A stretch of DNA of 43,432 bases from Rhizobium sp. Q54 (GTDB lineage: Bacteria; Pseudomonadota; Alphaproteobacteria; ATCC43930; CGMCC-115725), in the NCBI GenBank assembly GCA_945861155.1, contig CAMATN010000031.1:1-43432 (forward strand). Direction: 5' to 3'. Below are positions 8,019-16,755 of this stretch, one piece after another; position 1 is the stretch's first letter, and each line of letters begins with the position of its first letter. Both the position numbers and the translations under genes were made by a program. The notes beneath the pieces were generated by a model, which saw only the letters and a program-made list of their open reading frames with translations, did no database searches and was not told the origin of the DNA.

Positions 8019-8327
8019 CTAAGACGAGCGCTGGGCTCGGCGACCGCGTTTGGCGCCGGGCGCATCGGCCCGCGCCGCCGCGATGCTGGCCCTGATCGAC
8101 GACAACAGCGTCGCCGCGGCGCGCGAGATCTCCGGACTGCCGCTCTCGACAGCCATCGCCTGCTCGGCGGCGATCACGATTTCGATTGCCTCAAGCGCCC
8201 GATCCTTATCGAGGATCCTGGCGTCAATCAAAGCCAGGATCAGGCTCTCGGTCAGCCACAGTCCGGCTTGTCCTTCGGCGAGGAGCCGGGTCGTTTCGTC
8301 GCTCCGGTCAGGGAGTTTATCGGCCAT
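8019..8327 (-). CDS. Uncharacterised 102-residue helical protein downstream of the Crp/Fnr gene
   Basis: The protein appears almost wholly alpha-helical. The core TESLILALIDARILDKDRALEAIEIVIAAEQA has heptad-like spacing. The C-terminal tail is basic and Ala/Arg-rich (GAKRGRRAQRSS), which could contact nucleic acid or simply be disordered. It begins 10 bases after the Crp/Fnr-type gene on the same strand, so both are probably on one mRNA and it may act in the same response. I do not recognise a named family. It could be a small partner or target of that regulator; no catalytic motif is visible. Confidence 0.6.
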   Translation of the reverse strand: MADKLPDRSDETTRLLAEGQAGLWLTESLILALIDARILDKDRALEAIEIVIAAEQAMAVESGSPEISRAAATLLSSIRASIAAARADAPGAKRGRRAQRSS

Positions 8328-8337
8328 TTGCGCTCAC

Positions 8338-9045
8338 CTATTCTCCAACCAGATCCTGAACCGGCCGGGCCAGCGCTTCGAGCGATCCGACATCGTTGAG
8401 AAAGACCACCTCACCCCTTTGGATCGAAACCATATTGAGCTCGCGAAAGCGCCGTAATACACGGTTCACATGGACCGTCGTCAGGCCGACATGGTCGGCT
8501 ATCTGCTGTTGGGTAAGCGGCAGGACATAACTCTCGCCCGCATTGACGCCGAGTTTCACCAATCGGTTGCGGAATTCCAGCAACAACGCGGCCAGCCGTT
8601 CCTCGGCATTGGCTCGGCCGAGACGCACATTCCAATTATGCAGATGGCGTTCGTCGAGCGCGAGCTGCCAAGCGAGATGCATCGCCACCGCAAAATCCTG
8701 GGCCGCGAGCGCGAGGACTTCCTGATAATGAATTCGCCGCGTCGAGGCCTGCGTGAGGGCCTCGATCGCGTCCGGCTGGCGGGTCATAAAGATGGTCTTG
8801 ATGCCGCAGAACTCGCCGGGCAGAAAGATTATGATGATCTGCCGCCTGCCATCGCTGATTGTACGGGTACGCGCGAACCAACCGCTTTCGACCGCGTAAA
8901 CGAATTCGTGCGGTTCCCCGGTTTGGACCAGTATCTCGCCCCGCTGAAGAACCCGAGGCGTTGGGGACATCGCGGCGAGGAGCGCGGCCTCGCCGCGTTT
9001 CAATAAATCCTCGATCTCCGGTCGCGAAATGGGATCCTCAGACAC
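8338..9045 (-). CDS. Crp/Fnr-family transcriptional regulator
   Basis: This 235-residue regulator has an N-terminal cyclic-nucleotide-binding-type beta-roll, a long dimer helix and a C-terminal Crp helix-turn-helix. The beta-roll runs from about VLQRGEILVQTGEPHEFVYA to IIIFLPGEFCGI. The recognition region is LTQQQIADHVGLTTVHVNRV followed by LRRFRELNMV. No cysteine cluster like that of Fnr is present, so an FeS oxygen sensor is unlikely. The beta-roll lacks a clear Arg-Ser/Thr-Ala phosphate cassette, so cAMP binding is doubtful. It resembles the many alphaproteobacterial Crp-like regulators with unknown ligand. I prefer GTG 9045, which has GAGG nine bases upstream; ATG 9123 would add 26 residues but has no ribosome-binding site. 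Confidence 0.85.
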   Translation of the reverse strand: MSEDPISRPEIEDLLKRGEAALLAAMSPTPRVLQRGEILVQTGEPHEFVYAVESGWFARTRTISDGRRQIIIIFLPGEFCGIKTIFMTRQPDAIEALTQASTRRIHYQEVLALAAQDFAVAMHLAWQLALDERHLHNWNVRLGRANAEERLAALLLEFRNRLVKLGVNAGESYVLPLTQQQIADHVGLTTVHVNRVLRRFRELNMVSIQRGEVVFLNDVGSLEALARPVQDLVGE

Positions 9046-9272
9046 AGACGCCAACCTCGTCCCCTTGTATCGGTTCTTATGGAAACACCCATCGACGTAA
9101 GATAGTTCGCTCGGAGCGTGCATTTACAGAGAGCGAAGGAATGGCAATCGGGTTCCGCCGTTTCCCGAAGCCCGCGGGGTTATTGCCCGCTTTCCCTTCT
9201 CCCACCGGCCCGATCCCGGTAATATCGTCGGCGCGTCCATCTACCAAACCGGATCAGGCGAAGGGAGGACCG

Positions 9273-10013
9273 ATGGATCTCACCGCGCTCCGCGAAGCGA
9301 CGATCGAGGCGACCCAGCGCGCCCTTCACGACAGGCATGGCTTCGTGCCGAGCGAGGACAGCGACGAGTGGGAGGAGGAATACCGCCGCCAGTTCGTGGT
9401 GCTGAAGCAGCGTTTCGCGACCGCGCCGCCGGCCGTGCCGCGGACCCAATTTGCGCCGAGCGCCGCCGAGCGCCTGTGGCCCGAGCTTTCCGGCACGCCG
9501 GAACAGAAGCGCTGGGCGGCGACGATCCGCGACGACCGGATGCGCGAGATCCCGAGCGAGCCGTTCCGGATCTGGCTCGCCGGCGCCTGGACCCGCGCCA
9601 AGCTCTGGGTCGACACGCGCGACGTGCCGGCCGCGGTGCTGGTTCAGCGGCTGAAGCCGCAATTCGACGAGTATCGCCGCCAATCCGCCGACGCGGCCAA
9701 GGCGCGCGCCGCCGAGGCGCAGCGCAAGGCAGCCGAAGCGGCGGCCTTTCAGCGGCGGCTGAAGGATGCGGGCATCACCCCCGACGGCCTCGTCGAGCTG
9801 GTCGACGCCAGCGAGCGGTTCGACCTGGCGCCGATCGCGGCCAAGCTCGCCGAGATTGACGTCGAGGGCCGCCATTTGCGGGTGTTCGAGACGAGCGACC
9901 CCAACCTGCTGCTGGTCAAGGAGAAAAGGGGGCCGCTGCAAATGCCCGATTACGCGATCGAGCGCGACGAGGGCCTCGTCGCCGACCTAAGACTCTATGC
10001 GCAAACTCCTTAG
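9273..10013 (+). CDS. Uncharacterised 246-residue protein with an Ala/Arg-rich coiled coil
   Basis: The ATG at 9273 has a strong ribosome-binding site (GGGAGG, 9263-9268), although the frame is open for another 138 codons upstream. The N-terminal half is acidic and Trp/Arg-rich (SDEWEEEYRRQFVVLKQRFA). It is followed by PFRIWLAGAWTRAKLWVDTRDVP. A charged helix near residues 130-160 (SADAAKARAAEAQRKAAEAA) looks like a coiled coil. The C-terminal part, RHLRVFETSDPNLLLVKEKR, looks like a small beta domain. It has no signal peptide or membrane segment. I do not recognise a family. It is divergent from the Crp/Fnr gene and convergent with the antiporter, so there is no operon context. Confidence 0.65.
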   Translation: MDLTALREATIEATQRALHDRHGFVPSEDSDEWEEEYRRQFVVLKQRFATAPPAVPRTQFAPSAAERLWPELSGTPEQKRWAATIRDDRMREIPSEPFRIWLAGAWTRAKLWVDTRDVPAAVLVQRLKPQFDEYRRQSADAAKARAAEAQRKAAEAAAFQRRLKDAGITPDGLVELVDASERFDLAPIAAKLAEIDVEGRHLRVFETSDPNLLLVKEKRGPLQMPDYAIERDEGLVADLRLYAQTP

Positions 10014-10045
10014 CCTGTGCGCGCAAACCCCTTGAGGCGCGGGCT

Positions 10046-12535
10046 TCACGCGTTGTGCCGCGTGCCGGCGCGAGCGCGGGCGTCGGCGGTCATTTCGATT
10101 TCGGCTTTGGCGCGCGGATAATTCGACAGGAAGCGCTGGAAATCGGCGGCCGGCAGTTCGAGCACCCGGCCATAGCCGAGTGAGATCACGTCGGCCAGAC
10201 GCGGCTGGTGGCTCAACAGCGCCATCTCGCCGAAAAATTCGCCGCTGCCGAGACGCACCCGCTCGTTCGCCAGCACGACCTCGACCGCGCCCGAGGAGAT
10301 GAAATACATGCCGCGGCCGCGTTCGCCCTTGCGGATGATGATCTCGTCCGGCACCAGGAGCCGCGGCCGGAACAGCGGTGCCAGCGCCTTCAGTTCGGCC
10401 GGCTCCAGCCCGGAAAACATCGAGAAGGAGCCGATCAACTCCTCGGTCTGCAGCCCCAGATCGAGCGGCGGCAGCTTGCCGCCGAGCAGCCGGCCGGCGT
10501 GCTCGTGCTCGAGATCATTGAACAATTCGCCGCCGATCAACCCTTCCTCGTACAAATCCCGATAGCGCGACAGCAACAGTCGCAGCCCGGATTGCTGGAG
10601 AAACCGGGTCTCCAGCATGTCGGCATGGCCGGGGTATTGCAGGCGCAGCGCGTCGAGAGCGCGGGCGGTGCCGTCGGTACGGCCGGCGACGACCTCGGCG
10701 AGGCTGCGCGCCACCGCCTCGCCGAGCAAGGGCTGAAGCCGCTGGCGGGTGAAGCGGGCCAGGACTTCGAGCGCGAGGCGGCGGGTCAGCAGCGTCTCGA
10801 AGCGGATCGATACTTCGCGCTGCAATGGTCCGTCGATGTGCATCCTGCGATGGAGGAAATGGGCGATTCGAAAGCCGCGGGTGAAATTGAGCAGCTCGCA
10901 GGCGGCCCGGTCATAGCCCTCGCGTCCCTCGGTTCTGGCGGCATCGAGGATGAAATTGGTGTTGTGCAGCAGGCGCTCGATCGCGGCGCCCGAAACGGTG
11001 CGCTGCTCGTGATGGTCGAGGATGATGCGCCGCTCGCGGTTGGCCAGCGCGACCAGCCCGATATTGATGCGGTCGGTATCCGAGATCGCCTGCTCCAAAT
11101 CGGGGCGGGAGGCGATCTCATCGATGCGCTCCTCATAGGCCTCGACGACCGACCTCGCGGCTGCCGGCTCGATGCGATATTCGAGGCCGGTCTCCCGGAC
11201 GAGGTCGCGCACGTCGGCCAAGGACAGCGCCAGCACCTTGCCGCGGACCGCCTGGTCCAGCGGCGACAGGCGGTCGAGCTTTAGGAGGCGGATCACCGGG
11301 CGCAGCGTCAGCCCGTTGACGAGCAGCGTGAACAGCACAAATCCGGTCGCCAGGACCGCGACGAAATCCTTTATGGCTGGATCGATCCGGGCGTTTTCGG
11401 TCACCGCGAGGGCGAGCGCGAACGTGACCGCGCCGCGCAACCCGCCCCAGGTGATCGCGAGCTTGTAGGCGCCGCTGACCTTCTGGCTGAGGCGGACCGC
11501 GCTGAGCAGCGGCAGGACGCCGAACAGCACCGCGGCGCGCGAGACCAACGCCGCGACAAGCGCGATCGTCAGCAGCCAGACATGGCGCAGTTCGATCGTG
11601 CCGAGCAGTTTGGGCACGAGAGTGGACGCGGTGACGAAGATCAGCGAGCCGGCCCAGAAGCCGGTCTGCGCCCATACCCGCTCGATGTATCGCCAATTGC
11701 CGGGTCGCATCCGCACCCGGGCGACCGCCCCGGCCGTCAACCCGGCGCTGACGACGGCGACGACCCCGGAGACGTGCAGCATATGTTCGCCGACCAGATA
11801 GACGATATAGGGCAGCGCCACCGACAGGGTGACCTCGGCGGTCCGCGAACCGCCGAGCAGCGACAGTGCGGCGCCAAACAGGCGCCCCGCCACCGCGCCG
11901 AAAATCAGCCCGCCGAGAAACGTCTCGGCGAAATGCACGATGCCGACGGCGAGGCTCGAATGGGTGCCGCCGGCCAGCATGTCGATCAGAATGCCGAACA
12001 GCACGATCGCCGCGGCGTCATTAAGCAGGCTTTCGCCCTCGAGGAGACGGGTCAGACGCGGCGGCGCGCCGAGATCGCGAAAGATCGCGACCACCGCCGC
12101 CGGATCGGTGGTCGCGACGATCGTGCCGAGCAGCAACCCGACGATCAGCGGCACGCCGGCGAGCGACAGGCTGAAGCCAATTGCCGCGGCGGCGGCGAAC
12201 ACCGCGAGGATCGCCAGCGTCAGAATCGGCGCGGCGTCCTGGGCGATTTCCCGCAGATCGATTGTCAGCGCGGCGTGAAACAGCAGCAGCGGAAGAAAGA
12301 TGATCAGAAAGACCGGCGCGCTGATCGGCAGGTTGACGATCGGCCCGACGATATCGTCGAACAGGGTGGTCAGCGGCGTATGGAGCAGGAATGACGAAAC
12401 GCCGCCAACCGTGACGCCGACAAAGGCCAGCAGCACCGTATAGGGCACATGCAGCCGCTCCGCCGCCGGCTGGACCATGCTGATCAAGACGAGAAACGCG
12501 GCAATGACTAGAGTTATGCTCGCGATGTCGTTCAA
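10046..12535 (-). CDS. CPA1-type Na+/H+ antiporter with C-terminal cyclic-nucleotide-binding domain
   Basis: This 829-residue protein has three parts. Residues 1 to about 400 form a 12-13 helix CPA1 (NhaP/NHE-like) exchanger, with TTDPAAVVAIFRDLGAP and GESLLNDAAAIVLF carrying the ion-binding acidic residues. Residues 400-690 are a long helical cytoplasmic region. Residues 700-815 are a cyclic-nucleotide-binding domain with GEFFGEMALL followed by QPRLADV; the cassette arginine is present, but the usual Ser/Thr after it is Leu. The layout resembles plant SOS1 and sperm NHE exchangers. The start is TTG, one base after the stop of the carbonic anhydrase gene, so the two are translationally coupled. 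It probably exchanges Na+ or K+ for H+ across the inner membrane under second-messenger control. Confidence 0.9.
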   Translation of the reverse strand: MNDIASITLVIAAFLVLISMVQPAAERLHVPYTVLLAFVGVTVGGVSSFLLHTPLTTLFDDIVGPIVNLPISAPVFLIIFLPLLLFHAALTIDLREIAQDAAPILTLAILAVFAAAAAIGFSLSLAGVPLIVGLLLGTIVATTDPAAVVAIFRDLGAPPRLTRLLEGESLLNDAAAIVLFGILIDMLAGGTHSSLAVGIVHFAETFLGGLIFGAVAGRLFGAALSLLGGSRTAEVTLSVALPYIVYLVGEHMLHVSGVVAVVSAGLTAGAVARVRMRPGNWRYIERVWAQTGFWAGSLIFVTASTLVPKLLGTIELRHVWLLTIALVAALVSRAAVLFGVLPLLSAVRLSQKVSGAYKLAITWGGLRGAVTFALALAVTENARIDPAIKDFVAVLATGFVLFTLLVNGLTLRPVIRLLKLDRLSPLDQAVRGKVLALSLADVRDLVRETGLEYRIEPAAARSVVEAYEERIDEIASRPDLEQAISDTDRINIGLVALANRERRIILDHHEQRTVSGAAIERLLHNTNFILDAARTEGREGYDRAACELLNFTRGFRIAHFLHRRMHIDGPLQREVSIRFETLLTRRLALEVLARFTRQRLQPLLGEAVARSLAEVVAGRTDGTARALDALRLQYPGHADMLETRFLQQSGLRLLLSRYRDLYEEGLIGGELFNDLEHEHAGRLLGGKLPPLDLGLQTEELIGSFSMFSGLEPAELKALAPLFRPRLLVPDEIIIRKGERGRGMYFISSGAVEVVLANERVRLGSGEFFGEMALLSHQPRLADVISLGYGRVLELPAADFQRFLSNYPRAKAEIEMTADARARAGTRHNA

Positions 12536-12536
12536 A

Positions 12537-13187
12537 TCAGCGGCTTCCTAGGCGCTGTGGACGGTAAGCAAAATCTCCCGTTGCGGGATCAGCTGTCGAT
12601 AGCATCCCGGTAGCCACGTCGAAATATGCCGCATGGAGCCGCAGCCGCCGGTGTTCCACCGCAATGCGAACAAACGGGAATGTCATCAGATTGTCGAGCG
12701 TGTGGAGGGTCGAGGCCTGTTCGAGCCGGGTCAGGTATTCCGCCAGCGGACGGCCCGCGGGCGATCCAACGCTTGCCGCGGCGGGCGCGATCAACGACAT
12801 CCATTTTCCGATAAAATTGCCCGCGGAGAGCGGTGCATTTGACTCCGCATAGGCACGAATGCCGCCGCAGCGGGCATGCCCGAGCACGACAATGTGCCTC
12901 ACCCGGAGCCCCTCGACGGCAAATTCGAGCGCCGCCGAAACGCCGTGCGCAAACCCTGTCGGAGAATAGGTTGGCACGAGGTTCGCCACGTTGCGCACGA
13001 CGAACAGCTCGCCGGGGCGCGCGTCAAAGATCACCTCGGGCGACACCCGCGAATCGGAGCAGCCGATGAGCATGATCTCCGGCTGCTGCCCGGTCTCGGC
13101 GAGCTCCCGATAGCGGTTCTGCTCGACGACAAGTCTTGTATCGCGAAAAATGCGATAGCCGTCGATCAGCCGCTCGGGAAACCCCAT
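12537..13187 (-). CDS. Beta-class carbonic anhydrase
   Basis: This 216-residue cytoplasmic enzyme interconverts CO2 and bicarbonate. All zinc-site residues are present: C43-x-D45-x-R47 (CSDSR), H104 and C107 (HARCGG). The length and the N-terminal LIDGYRIFRDTRL helix fit clade-B beta enzymes of Proteobacteria. The start MGFPERL at 13187 follows an AGGGGCGG ribosome-binding site; a further 34 upstream codons lack homology to the family. The stop is followed after one base by the TTG of the Na+/H+ antiporter, so protons released by CO2 hydration and proton exchange are made from one message. It is divergent from thrC. Assignment to the beta class is firm; the physiological role as a pH/bicarbonate unit is inferred. 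Confidence 0.93.
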   Translation of the reverse strand: MGFPERLIDGYRIFRDTRLVVEQNRYRELAETGQQPEIMLIGCSDSRVSPEVIFDARPGELFVVRNVANLVPTYSPTGFAHGVSAALEFAVEGLRVRHIVVLGHARCGGIRAYAESNAPLSAGNFIGKWMSLIAPAAASVGSPAGRPLAEYLTRLEQASTLHTLDNLMTFPFVRIAVEHRRLRLHAAYFDVATGMLSTADPATGDFAYRPQRLGSR

Positions 13188-13374
13188 GGTGCCGCCCCTA
13201 AGAACCCGGAATATATAGGGCGCGAGACTGATCCCCCAAATCCGGGGAAGCAATCGCCGTCCTGCGAGCGCGGCTGCGTGACGCCGCATACCGCCGTGTG
13301 CATTAGCAAATCATCTCCGCAACCGCGTTCCTGAGCGGTTGCGGTGCGGCGGGCGGGGTTATAGGGTCGTTGCG

Positions 13375-14823
13375 ATGCGCTATCTGAGTACCCGCGATGT
13401 CCGGCCGGCGCCAGCCACCCTTGCCTTCGATGAGGTGCTGCTCGCCGGCCTCGCCGAGGATGGCGGGCTCTATGTCCCCGACGAACTTCCCGCGCTCGAT
13501 CCGGCGGCGCTGCGCGGGCTGGCCGGGCTGCCCTATGCCGAGCTGGCCGCCCGCATCGTCGCGCTGTTCGCCGGCGACAGTTTCGCGCCGGGCGAATTGG
13601 CTCGAATGACGGCTGGCGCGTATGGCGCCTTCCGCCATGCCGCGGTAGCGCCGCTGGTTCAGCTCGACGAGCGCCTGTGGCTGCTGGAGTTGTTTCACGG
13701 CCCGACGTTGGCCTTCAAGGACCTCGCGCTGCAACTGGTCGGGCTGATGTTCGATTCGGTCCTGGCGCGGCGGGCCGAGCAGGTGACGATCGTCGGCGCG
13801 ACCTCGGGCGATACCGGGTCGGCCGCGCTGGCCGCCTGCCGTGATCGCGCCGCGCTCGACATCTTCATCCTCTACCCGCAGGGCCGCATCTCCGAGGTGC
13901 AGCGCCGGCAGATGACGACGCTCGACGCCGGCAATGCCTATGCGCTGGCAATCGAGGGCAATTTCGACGATTGCCAGGACATAGTCAAAGCCCTGTTCGC
14001 CGACCTCGCATTGCGGCGGGAGCTCAACCTCTCCGCGGTCAACTCGATCAATTTTGCCCGGATCGCGGCGCAGATCGTCTATTATTTTGCCGCCGGCCTC
14101 GCGCTCGGCGCGAGGGCGGGGGCATCCGGGCGGGCGGTGTCGTTCAGCGTGCCGACCGGGAATTTCGGCAACGTCTATGCCGGGCATTTGGCCCGCGGGC
14201 TGGGCCTGCCGATCGAGCGCCTGGTGATCGGCACCAACGCCAACGACAGTCTCGCGCGCTATCTGACGAGCGGCGCGATGACGATTGCCCCGGTCCAGCC
14301 GAGCCTCAGCCCGAGCATGGATATCCAGATCGCCAGCAATTTCGAGCGCCTGCTGTTCGAATTGAAGGCGCGCAACGGCAGCGCCGTTGTCGGCGCGCTG
14401 CGGGAGTTCCGCGAAACCGGCACGCTCCCGGCCGACGACCAGGCCTGGCGCGCGGCGCGGGCGCAGTTCTCCGGCCACCGGGTTGACGATTCGACCACGC
14501 TCGCCACGATTTCGGAGACGTATCGCTACTCGGGCCTGTTGATCGACCCGCATACCGCGGTCGCGGTCGCCGCCGCCCGCCGCGAGCTGTCCCGGGACGA
14601 GGGCGGCGCGACCCCGATCGTGGCGCTCGCCAGCGCGCACCCCGCCAAATTTCCCGACGCGGTCGCGAGCGCGACCGGCATCCGCCCGGCGCTGCCGCCC
14701 GCGCTCGCGGAGATTTACGACAAACGCGAGCGGATCACGGTTCTGCGCAACGATGTTGCGGCGGTCGCGCGTTTCGTGCGGGCTCACGCAAGGCGGGCGC
14801 GGCCAAACCAGGGGGCAGCATGA
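13375..14823 (+). CDS. thrC: Threonine synthase
   Basis: This 482-residue PLP enzyme converts O-phosphohomoserine to threonine, the last step of threonine synthesis. The start MRYLSTRD is typical of the proteobacterial (fungal-like) class, which has an N-terminal helical domain. The PLP lysine lies in HGPTLAFKDLALQ. The phosphate cup follows in GATSGDTGSAALAA, and VPTGNFGN gives the glycine loop of the fold. The full family length (460-490) is present and no key residue is missing. The stop overlaps the M16 protease start by four bases (ATGA), an arrangement seen in many alphaproteobacteria. It starts about 190 bases from the divergent carbonic anhydrase gene, so the operon promoter lies in that gap. 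Confidence 0.96.
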   Translation: MRYLSTRDVRPAPATLAFDEVLLAGLAEDGGLYVPDELPALDPAALRGLAGLPYAELAARIVALFAGDSFAPGELARMTAGAYGAFRHAAVAPLVQLDERLWLLELFHGPTLAFKDLALQLVGLMFDSVLARRAEQVTIVGATSGDTGSAALAACRDRAALDIFILYPQGRISEVQRRQMTTLDAGNAYALAIEGNFDDCQDIVKALFADLALRRELNLSAVNSINFARIAAQIVYYFAAGLALGARAGASGRAVSFSVPTGNFGNVYAGHLARGLGLPIERLVIGTNANDSLARYLTSGAMTIAPVQPSLSPSMDIQIASNFERLLFELKARNGSAVVGALREFRETGTLPADDQAWRAARAQFSGHRVDDSTTLATISETYRYSGLLIDPHTAVAVAAARRELSRDEGGATPIVALASAHPAKFPDAVASATGIRPALPPALAEIYDKRERITVLRNDVAAVARFVRAHARRARPNQGAA

Positions 14824-16091
14824 CGATAGGTCTCGCGACATTGCCGAACGGCCTCAGGATCGTGACCGACCGCATCGATACGGTTGCCACCGTGTCGCTC
14901 GGCCTGTGGGTCGACGTCGGCACCAGGCACGAGGCGCCGGCGATCAACGGCGTCGCCCATTTCCTCGAACACATGGCGTTCAAGGGCACCGAGCGGCGCA
15001 GCGCCCGCGCGATCGCCGAAGAGATCGAGGCGGTTGGCGGCCATCTCAACGCCTATACCTCGCGCGAGAGCACCGCCTATTACGCCAAGGTGCTGAAGGA
15101 GGATGTGCCGCTCGCCCTCGACATATTGTCCGACATCCTGTTGAATTCGAGCTTCGAGGCGGCCGAACTCGAACGCGAGCGCACGGTCATCCTGCAAGAG
15201 ATCGGGCAGGCCAACGATACCCCCGACGACATCATCTTCGACCAGTTCCAGGAGCGCGCCTTTCCCGACCAGGCGATGGGCCGGCCGGTGCTGGGCAGCC
15301 CCGAGATCATCCGCCAGATGTCGCGCGACACCGTCGTCGCCTATCTGCGCGACCATTACGGCGCGGCGCGCATGGTGCTGTCGGCCGCCGGCAACCTCGA
15401 CCACGAGCAGTTCGTCGCGCTGGCCGATACGCTGTTGTCGGGGATGCCGCCACATGGCGCCAATGGGGGTGCGGTGACGACGGAGCCGGCCAACTATGTC
15501 GGCGGCGAGCACCGCGAGGGACGCGATCTCGAACAGCTGCACCTCGTGCTCGGCTTTCCCGGCATTCCGCTCGGCGACCCGGATTATTACGCCGCCTCGG
15601 TGCTGTCGACGGCGTTCGGCGGCGGCATGTCGTCCCGGCTGTTTCAAGAGGTCCGAGAAAAGCGCGGGCTGGTCTATTCGATCCACTCCTTCGCGCATGG
15701 CTATCGTGACGGCGGGATGTTCGGCATCTATGCCGGGACCGGCGAAGGGGACGCGGGCGAATTGATGCCGGTGCTGTGCGAGGAGATGATGCGGCTCGAT
15801 GACGGGCTGAGCCCCGGCGAACTGGCCCGCGCCAAGGCGCAGATGAAAGCGGGCCTCTTGATGTCGCTCGAAAGCACCGGGGCGCGCTGCGAGCAGATGG
15901 CGCAGCACATGCTGATCTACGGCACCCCGTTCGACCCGGCCGACATGGTTCGCCGCATCGAGGCGGTCGACGATGCCGCGATTGGCCGCGTCGTCGCCCA
16001 GTGGCGCCGCGGACCGCCGACCCTGGCGGCGCTCGGCCCGGTTGGCCAGCTCGAGGATTTCGAGCGCCTGCGCGCCCGGCTCTCGGCATAA
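14820..16091 (+). CDS. M16-family zinc protease (processing-peptidase-like)
   Basis: This 423-residue protein is related to the beta subunit of mitochondrial processing peptidase. The inverted zinc motif HFLEH (H47, E50, H51) is intact, and E127 in RTVILQEIGQ supplies the third ligand. Two homologous M16 domains span about residues 5-200 and 210-420. The second carries the R/Y-type pair in MSSRLFQEVREKRGLVYSIHS, typical of the active single-chain bacterial enzymes. There is no signal peptide, so it acts in the cytoplasm, probably on short peptides. The ATG overlaps the thrC stop codon. This coupling to threonine synthase is conserved in alphaproteobacteria, although no metabolic link is known. 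Confidence 0.94.
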   Translation: MTIGLATLPNGLRIVTDRIDTVATVSLGLWVDVGTRHEAPAINGVAHFLEHMAFKGTERRSARAIAEEIEAVGGHLNAYTSRESTAYYAKVLKEDVPLALDILSDILLNSSFEAAELERERTVILQEIGQANDTPDDIIFDQFQERAFPDQAMGRPVLGSPEIIRQMSRDTVVAYLRDHYGAARMVLSAAGNLDHEQFVALADTLLSGMPPHGANGGAVTTEPANYVGGEHREGRDLEQLHLVLGFPGIPLGDPDYYAASVLSTAFGGGMSSRLFQEVREKRGLVYSIHSFAHGYRDGGMFGIYAGTGEGDAGELMPVLCEEMMRLDDGLSPGELARAKAQMKAGLLMSLESTGARCEQMAQHMLIYGTPFDPADMVRRIEAVDDAAIGRVVAQWRRGPPTLAALGPVGQLEDFERLRARLSA

Positions 16092-16097
16092 GCGAGC

Positions 16098-16712
16098 GTG
16101 GCCTGGAACGCGATGGCCCCGCAACGCAAGACATTCCCGCGTCTGTTCCTGACCCGGTCGGAGCCGTTGCGGCTGGTCGGCGACCGCGTGTTTCTGCGCC
16201 CGCCCGATCGCGGCGATTACGAGGACTGGGCCAGCTTGCGCGCCCGCTCGCGCGATTTTTTGATGCCGTGGGAGCCGAGCTGGCCGCCCGACGCGCTGAG
16301 CCGCGCCAGCTTTCGGGCGCGGATCTCGCGCTATGCCGAGGATTGGCGCACCGATCTGGGCTATAATTTTTTGATTTTCCGCAGCGACGATGTCCTGGTG
16401 GGCGGTGTCGGCCTGTCTAATTTGCGCCGCGGCGTCGCCGAAACGGCGAGCCTGGGCTACTGGATCGGCGAAACCTTCGCGCGGCAGCGCCACATGAGCG
16501 CGGCGTTGCCGCTGATCCTCGATTTCGCGTTCGACCGGCTGCGCCTGCACCGGGTCGAGGCCGCCTGTCTGCCGACCAACGTGCCGAGCCGCGCGCTACT
16601 GTTGCGGACCGGGTTTCAGCAGGAGGGCTATGCTCGCAACTACCTGCTGATCGATGGTAAATGGCAGGATCACCTGCTGTTCGCGATCCTGCGCGAGGAT
16701 TGGCGCGGCTGA
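16098..16712 (+). CDS. GNAT acetyltransferase, RimJ/RimL-like
   Basis: This GNAT-fold N-acetyltransferase is about 200 residues long. It opens with LRLVGDRVFLRPPDRGDYEDW, the usual RimJ/RimL start. SLGYWIGETFARQRHMSAAL holds the acetyl-CoA pyrophosphate loop, and RLHRVEAACLPTNVPSRALL, with its conserved Asn, forms the substrate-side core, followed by LLRTGFQQEGYARNYLLIDG. It would transfer acetyl from acetyl-CoA to a protein N-terminus (ribosomal protein or other). The substrate is not predictable. GTG 16098 and ATG 16113 are both possible starts, neither with a strong ribosome-binding site. It begins six bases after the M16 protease gene, so it is probably the third gene of a thrC operon. 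Confidence 0.9.
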   Translation: MAWNAMAPQRKTFPRLFLTRSEPLRLVGDRVFLRPPDRGDYEDWASLRARSRDFLMPWEPSWPPDALSRASFRARISRYAEDWRTDLGYNFLIFRSDDVLVGGVGLSNLRRGVAETASLGYWIGETFARQRHMSAALPLILDFAFDRLRLHRVEAACLPTNVPSRALLLRTGFQQEGYARNYLLIDGKWQDHLLFAILREDWRG

Positions 16713-16755
16713 CGAAACTGGACCGCGGCGGGCTGGGCCGCGCAGGGAGGGGACG

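Noticed and set aside
13303-14841. A 512-codon open frame on the minus strand
   Set aside because: It is antisense to thrC and has no recognisable domain.
14784-16550. A 588-codon open frame on the minus strand
   Set aside because: It is antisense to the M16 protease and GNAT genes, both with complete motifs.
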